Shown one piece after another: positions 12,053-14,174 of a stretch of 14,174 nt of DNA. The notes beneath the pieces were generated by a model. That model did not search any database and was not told the DNA's origin. It worked only from the letters and a program-made list of their open reading frames with translations. A program made the position numbers and the translations under genes. The number at the start of each line of letters is the position of its first letter. Positions within the stretch are counted from its first letter, which is position 1. The DNA is from an uncultured Bacteroidota bacterium (lineage in GTDB: Bacteria; Bacteroidota; Bacteroidia; Flavobacteriales; Flavobacteriaceae): the NCBI GenBank assembly GCA_903888655.1, contig CAISUR010000239.1:1-14174 (forward strand), written 5' to 3'.

Positions 12053-13516
12053 ATGAAAAACTTCAAAATGTCAATGCTATCCCTTCGAATTAGGATTTTC
12101 CTATCGATGATTGTATTGATATTAATCACCTCGATTCTTTTAGCCACAATTTCGGTTATACAATTTCAAAACGAGACTAAAAAATATTATCAAGAACGAT
12201 TAGATAGAAAAGAAGACGCTGTAAAAGAGCATATTAATTACGTACTCTCCAATTCTACTTATCCTTTAACAGAAAGAAATTTACCTTATATTTTCAAAGA
12301 CAAAATTCACGAATTATCGGATATTCATAATATTGAAATTAATATTTATAGTTTGCAAGGAAAACTATTACGGTCATCAAAGGCATCATTTTCTGTAGAT
12401 AAAATTGCTCCTCCTATTCCAAAATATATTGTCAAACTCGTTCAATCCTCCATTGAAAAAAGATATGTAGATATCAAAAACATTGACGGAGTAAAAAATC
12501 GTTCTTCCTACAGCGAAATTAAAGATGATAAGTTTAAACCACTCGGAATCTTAAATCTTCCTTATGTTGAAGATGACAGTTTTTATCAAGAGGAAATTCA
12601 GGATTTTTTGGTTCGTTTAAGTCAAGTTTATTTTTTTATGCTAATCGTAGCTTTTGCATTGGCATATTTTCTTTCTAGTTATATAACCAAATCATTGAAA
12701 ACCATTTCAGATAAAATTAATGAAACTAGTTTAGATCAAAAAAATGAAAAAATCGTCATTGAAGCTAATAGCCGTGAAATAAATTCGTTGATTAAAGCCT
12801 ATAATGCCATGGTGGATAAATTGGAAGAGAGTGCCTCTATGTTAGCCCAATCCGAAAGAGAACAAGCTTGGCGCGAAATGGCAAAACAAGTAGCTCATGA
12901 AATTAAAAATCCGCTAACGCCAATGCGATTGACTGTGCAAAGTTTTGAGCGTAAATTCAATCCCGAAGATCCCGATTTGAAACAAAAACTGAACGATTAT
13001 ACCAAAACATTGATTCAACAAATTGATACGATGAGTTCCGTAGCGTCCGCATTTTCAAACTTTGCTTCGATGCCTGCACAACAAAATGAAACATTAAATG
13101 TGGTTGAAGTAGTAGAATTTTCATTAGATATTTTTAATGAAGAATATATTCTTTTTGAAAGCGATGAAAAAGAAATCATCACCATTATGGATCGAACTCA
13201 ATTGATTCGAATTATCACCAATTTGGTCAAAAATGCAATTCAAGCAATTCCTGAAGAACAAGAATTAAAATCGATACTTGTAGTGGTGAAACGTGTTGAA
13301 AATTATGTAACAATTATCGTAAAAGATAACGGAATTGGGATTGAACAAGAATATATCGAACATGTATTTGAACCAAAATTTACCACAAAGACCAGCGGAA
13401 TGGGACTTGGTTTAGGAATTATTAAAAACATTATTGAAAATTACAAAGGAACTATTACATTTGAAACGGAATATGGAAAAGGAACTACTTTTATTGTTTC
13501 GCTTCCAATAATATAA
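12053..13516 (+). CDS. Sensor histidine kinase, NtrY-like
   Basis: A 487-residue membrane histidine kinase. TM1 (about 12-36) and TM2 (about 190-211) flank a periplasmic sensor domain of about 150 residues that I cannot assign. A HAMP linker (about 209-262) follows. The phosphoacceptor is His282 in MAKQVAHEIKNPLTPMRL. The ATPase domain has the N box LVKNAIQAI (Asn390, Asn394), G1 box DNGIGI (425-430), F box FEPKFTTK and G2 box GMGLGLGI (449-456). All catalytic boxes are intact. The HEIKNPLTPM pattern is the NtrY subgroup's. No response regulator is encoded nearby in the window, so its partner is unknown. Internal ATGs at 12068 and 12074 are alternative starts. It lies 60 nt after hemJ across an inverted repeat, so co-transcription with hemH-hemJ is possible. 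Confidence 0.92.
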   Translation: MKNFKMSMLSLRIRIFLSMIVLILITSILLATISVIQFQNETKKYYQERLDRKEDAVKEHINYVLSNSTYPLTERNLPYIFKDKIHELSDIHNIEINIYSLQGKLLRSSKASFSVDKIAPPIPKYIVKLVQSSIEKRYVDIKNIDGVKNRSSYSEIKDDKFKPLGILNLPYVEDDSFYQEEIQDFLVRLSQVYFFMLIVAFALAYFLSSYITKSLKTISDKINETSLDQKNEKIVIEANSREINSLIKAYNAMVDKLEESASMLAQSEREQAWREMAKQVAHEIKNPLTPMRLTVQSFERKFNPEDPDLKQKLNDYTKTLIQQIDTMSSVASAFSNFASMPAQQNETLNVVEVVEFSLDIFNEEYILFESDEKEIITIMDRTQLIRIITNLVKNAIQAIPEEQELKSILVVVKRVENYVTIIVKDNGIGIEQEYIEHVFEPKFTTKTSGMGLGLGIIKNIIENYKGTITFETEYGKGTTFIVSLPII

Positions 13517-13527
13517 ATACTAACAAT

Positions 13528-14174
13528 ATGAACTTCGAAAATATTCTAATCACAACTGAAAACGGAATTGGACAAATAACAATCAATCGTCCATCAAAAC
13601 TTAATGCATTAAACGTAGCTACTATTAAAGAACTCCATGATGGTCTAGAAAGTTTGGATAATGATGCAGATATCAGAGTAATCATTATAACTGGAGAAGG
13701 AGAAAAGGCATTTGTGGCAGGAGCAGATATTTCTGAATTTGCAAATTTTTCGGTTGAAGAAGGGGCTCAGCTGGCTCAACAAGGACAAGAATTATTATTC
13801 GATTTTGTAGAAGATTTAAAAACTCCAGTTATTGCTGCTGTTAACGGATTTGCTCTTGGCGGCGGACTAGAATTAGCTATGGCTTGTCATTTTAGAGTCG
13901 CTTCTGAGAATGCCAAAATGGGATTGCCAGAAGTTTCACTAGGCGTAATTCCTGGTTATGGTGGAACACAACGACTGCCGCAGCTTGTAGGTAAAGGAAG
14001 AGCTATGGAAATGATTATGACAGCAGGAATGATTAGTGCTGAAGATGCCCATAGAACTGGATTAGTTAATCATGTAGTACCGCAAGCTGAACTTTTAAAT
14101 TTTACCAAATCATTGGCACAGCGCATAATAAAAAATTCTCCCGTTGCCATTGGAAAAGCAATAAAAGCAATAAA
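13528..14174 (+). CDS. Enoyl-CoA hydratase (crotonase family), partial at right edge
   Basis: The frame is open from ATG at 13528 through the end of the window, 215 codons of an expected length of about 260, so only the C-terminus is missing. It hydrates trans-2-enoyl-CoA to 3-hydroxyacyl-CoA in fatty-acid breakdown or butanoate metabolism. ITINRPSKLNALN (17-29) is the family start, AFVAGADISEF (61-71) forms part of the CoA pocket and oxyanion hole, and NGFALGGGLELAMACHFR (106-123) carries catalytic Glu115. LPEVSLGVIPGYGGTQRLP (133-151) carries catalytic Glu135. With both glutamates present it should be a true hydratase and not one of the other crotonase-fold enzymes. It starts 11 nt after the kinase gene, with no functional link evident. 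Confidence 0.95.
   Translation, partial: MNFENILITTENGIGQITINRPSKLNALNVATIKELHDGLESLDNDADIRVIIITGEGEKAFVAGADISEFANFSVEEGAQLAQQGQELLFDFVEDLKTPVIAAVNGFALGGGLELAMACHFRVASENAKMGLPEVSLGVIPGYGGTQRLPQLVGKGRAMEMIMTAGMISAEDAHRTGLVNHVVPQAELLNFTKSLAQRIIKNSPVAIGKAIKAI

Noticed and set aside
13491..13685. Minus-strand frame of 64 codons across the kinase end and the hydratase start
   Set aside because: Antisense to two well-supported genes; the hydratase frame on the plus strand explains this sequence.

Overview
The window looks like chromosomal DNA of a member of the Flavobacteriaceae, probably Flavobacterium or a close relative. The reasons are the low G+C content, the lack of Shine-Dalgarno sites, several Bacteroidetes-type -7 boxes (TAnnTTTG), the protein sequences, and the short AT-rich repeats between genes. 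It is a heme-biosynthesis locus with two divergent arms that meet at a regulator.

Minus arm (read from 9223 down to 311): hemA, hemC, hemD, hemE, a GNAT acetyltransferase, a DUF3667 zinc-ribbon membrane protein, hemF, hemB, a small lipoprotein cytochrome c, an O6-alkylguanine-DNA alkyltransferase and a DEDDy 3'-5' exonuclease. Gaps run from 1 to about 75 nt and every gene points the same way, so this is probably one long operon, perhaps with internal promoters. Plus arm (9450 to the right edge): an AraC-type regulator, ferrochelatase hemH, a HemJ-type protoporphyrinogen oxidase, an NtrY-like histidine kinase, and the 5' part of an enoyl-CoA hydratase that runs off the end. A short reading frame open to the left edge (1-132) may be the tail of another plus-strand gene.

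Together the genes cover the route from glutamyl-tRNA to protoheme, except for glutamate-1-semialdehyde aminotransferase (hemL), which is not in the window. The route is the oxygen-using protoporphyrin branch: HemF, then HemJ, then HemH. The cytochrome c downstream of hemB is a heme-using protein.

The best leads are these. (1) The AraC-type regulator sits between hemA and hemH, and its only cysteine is in a Cys-Pro dipeptide, which makes it a candidate heme sensor. (2) AAAAGTAA/TTACTTTT half-sites, one pair forming a perfect 8-bp inverted repeat, occur in both the hemA/araC and hemH control regions. (3) An A8 run shifts the DUF3667 gene out of frame; its missing C-terminal membrane segment is intact in another frame and ends 3 nt before hemF. 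(4) The ferrochelatase has a five-cysteine insert, probably for an Fe-S cluster. (5) The alkyltransferase ends in a clamp-binding-like QQSLF. (6) Several kinds of short repeat lie between the hem genes.
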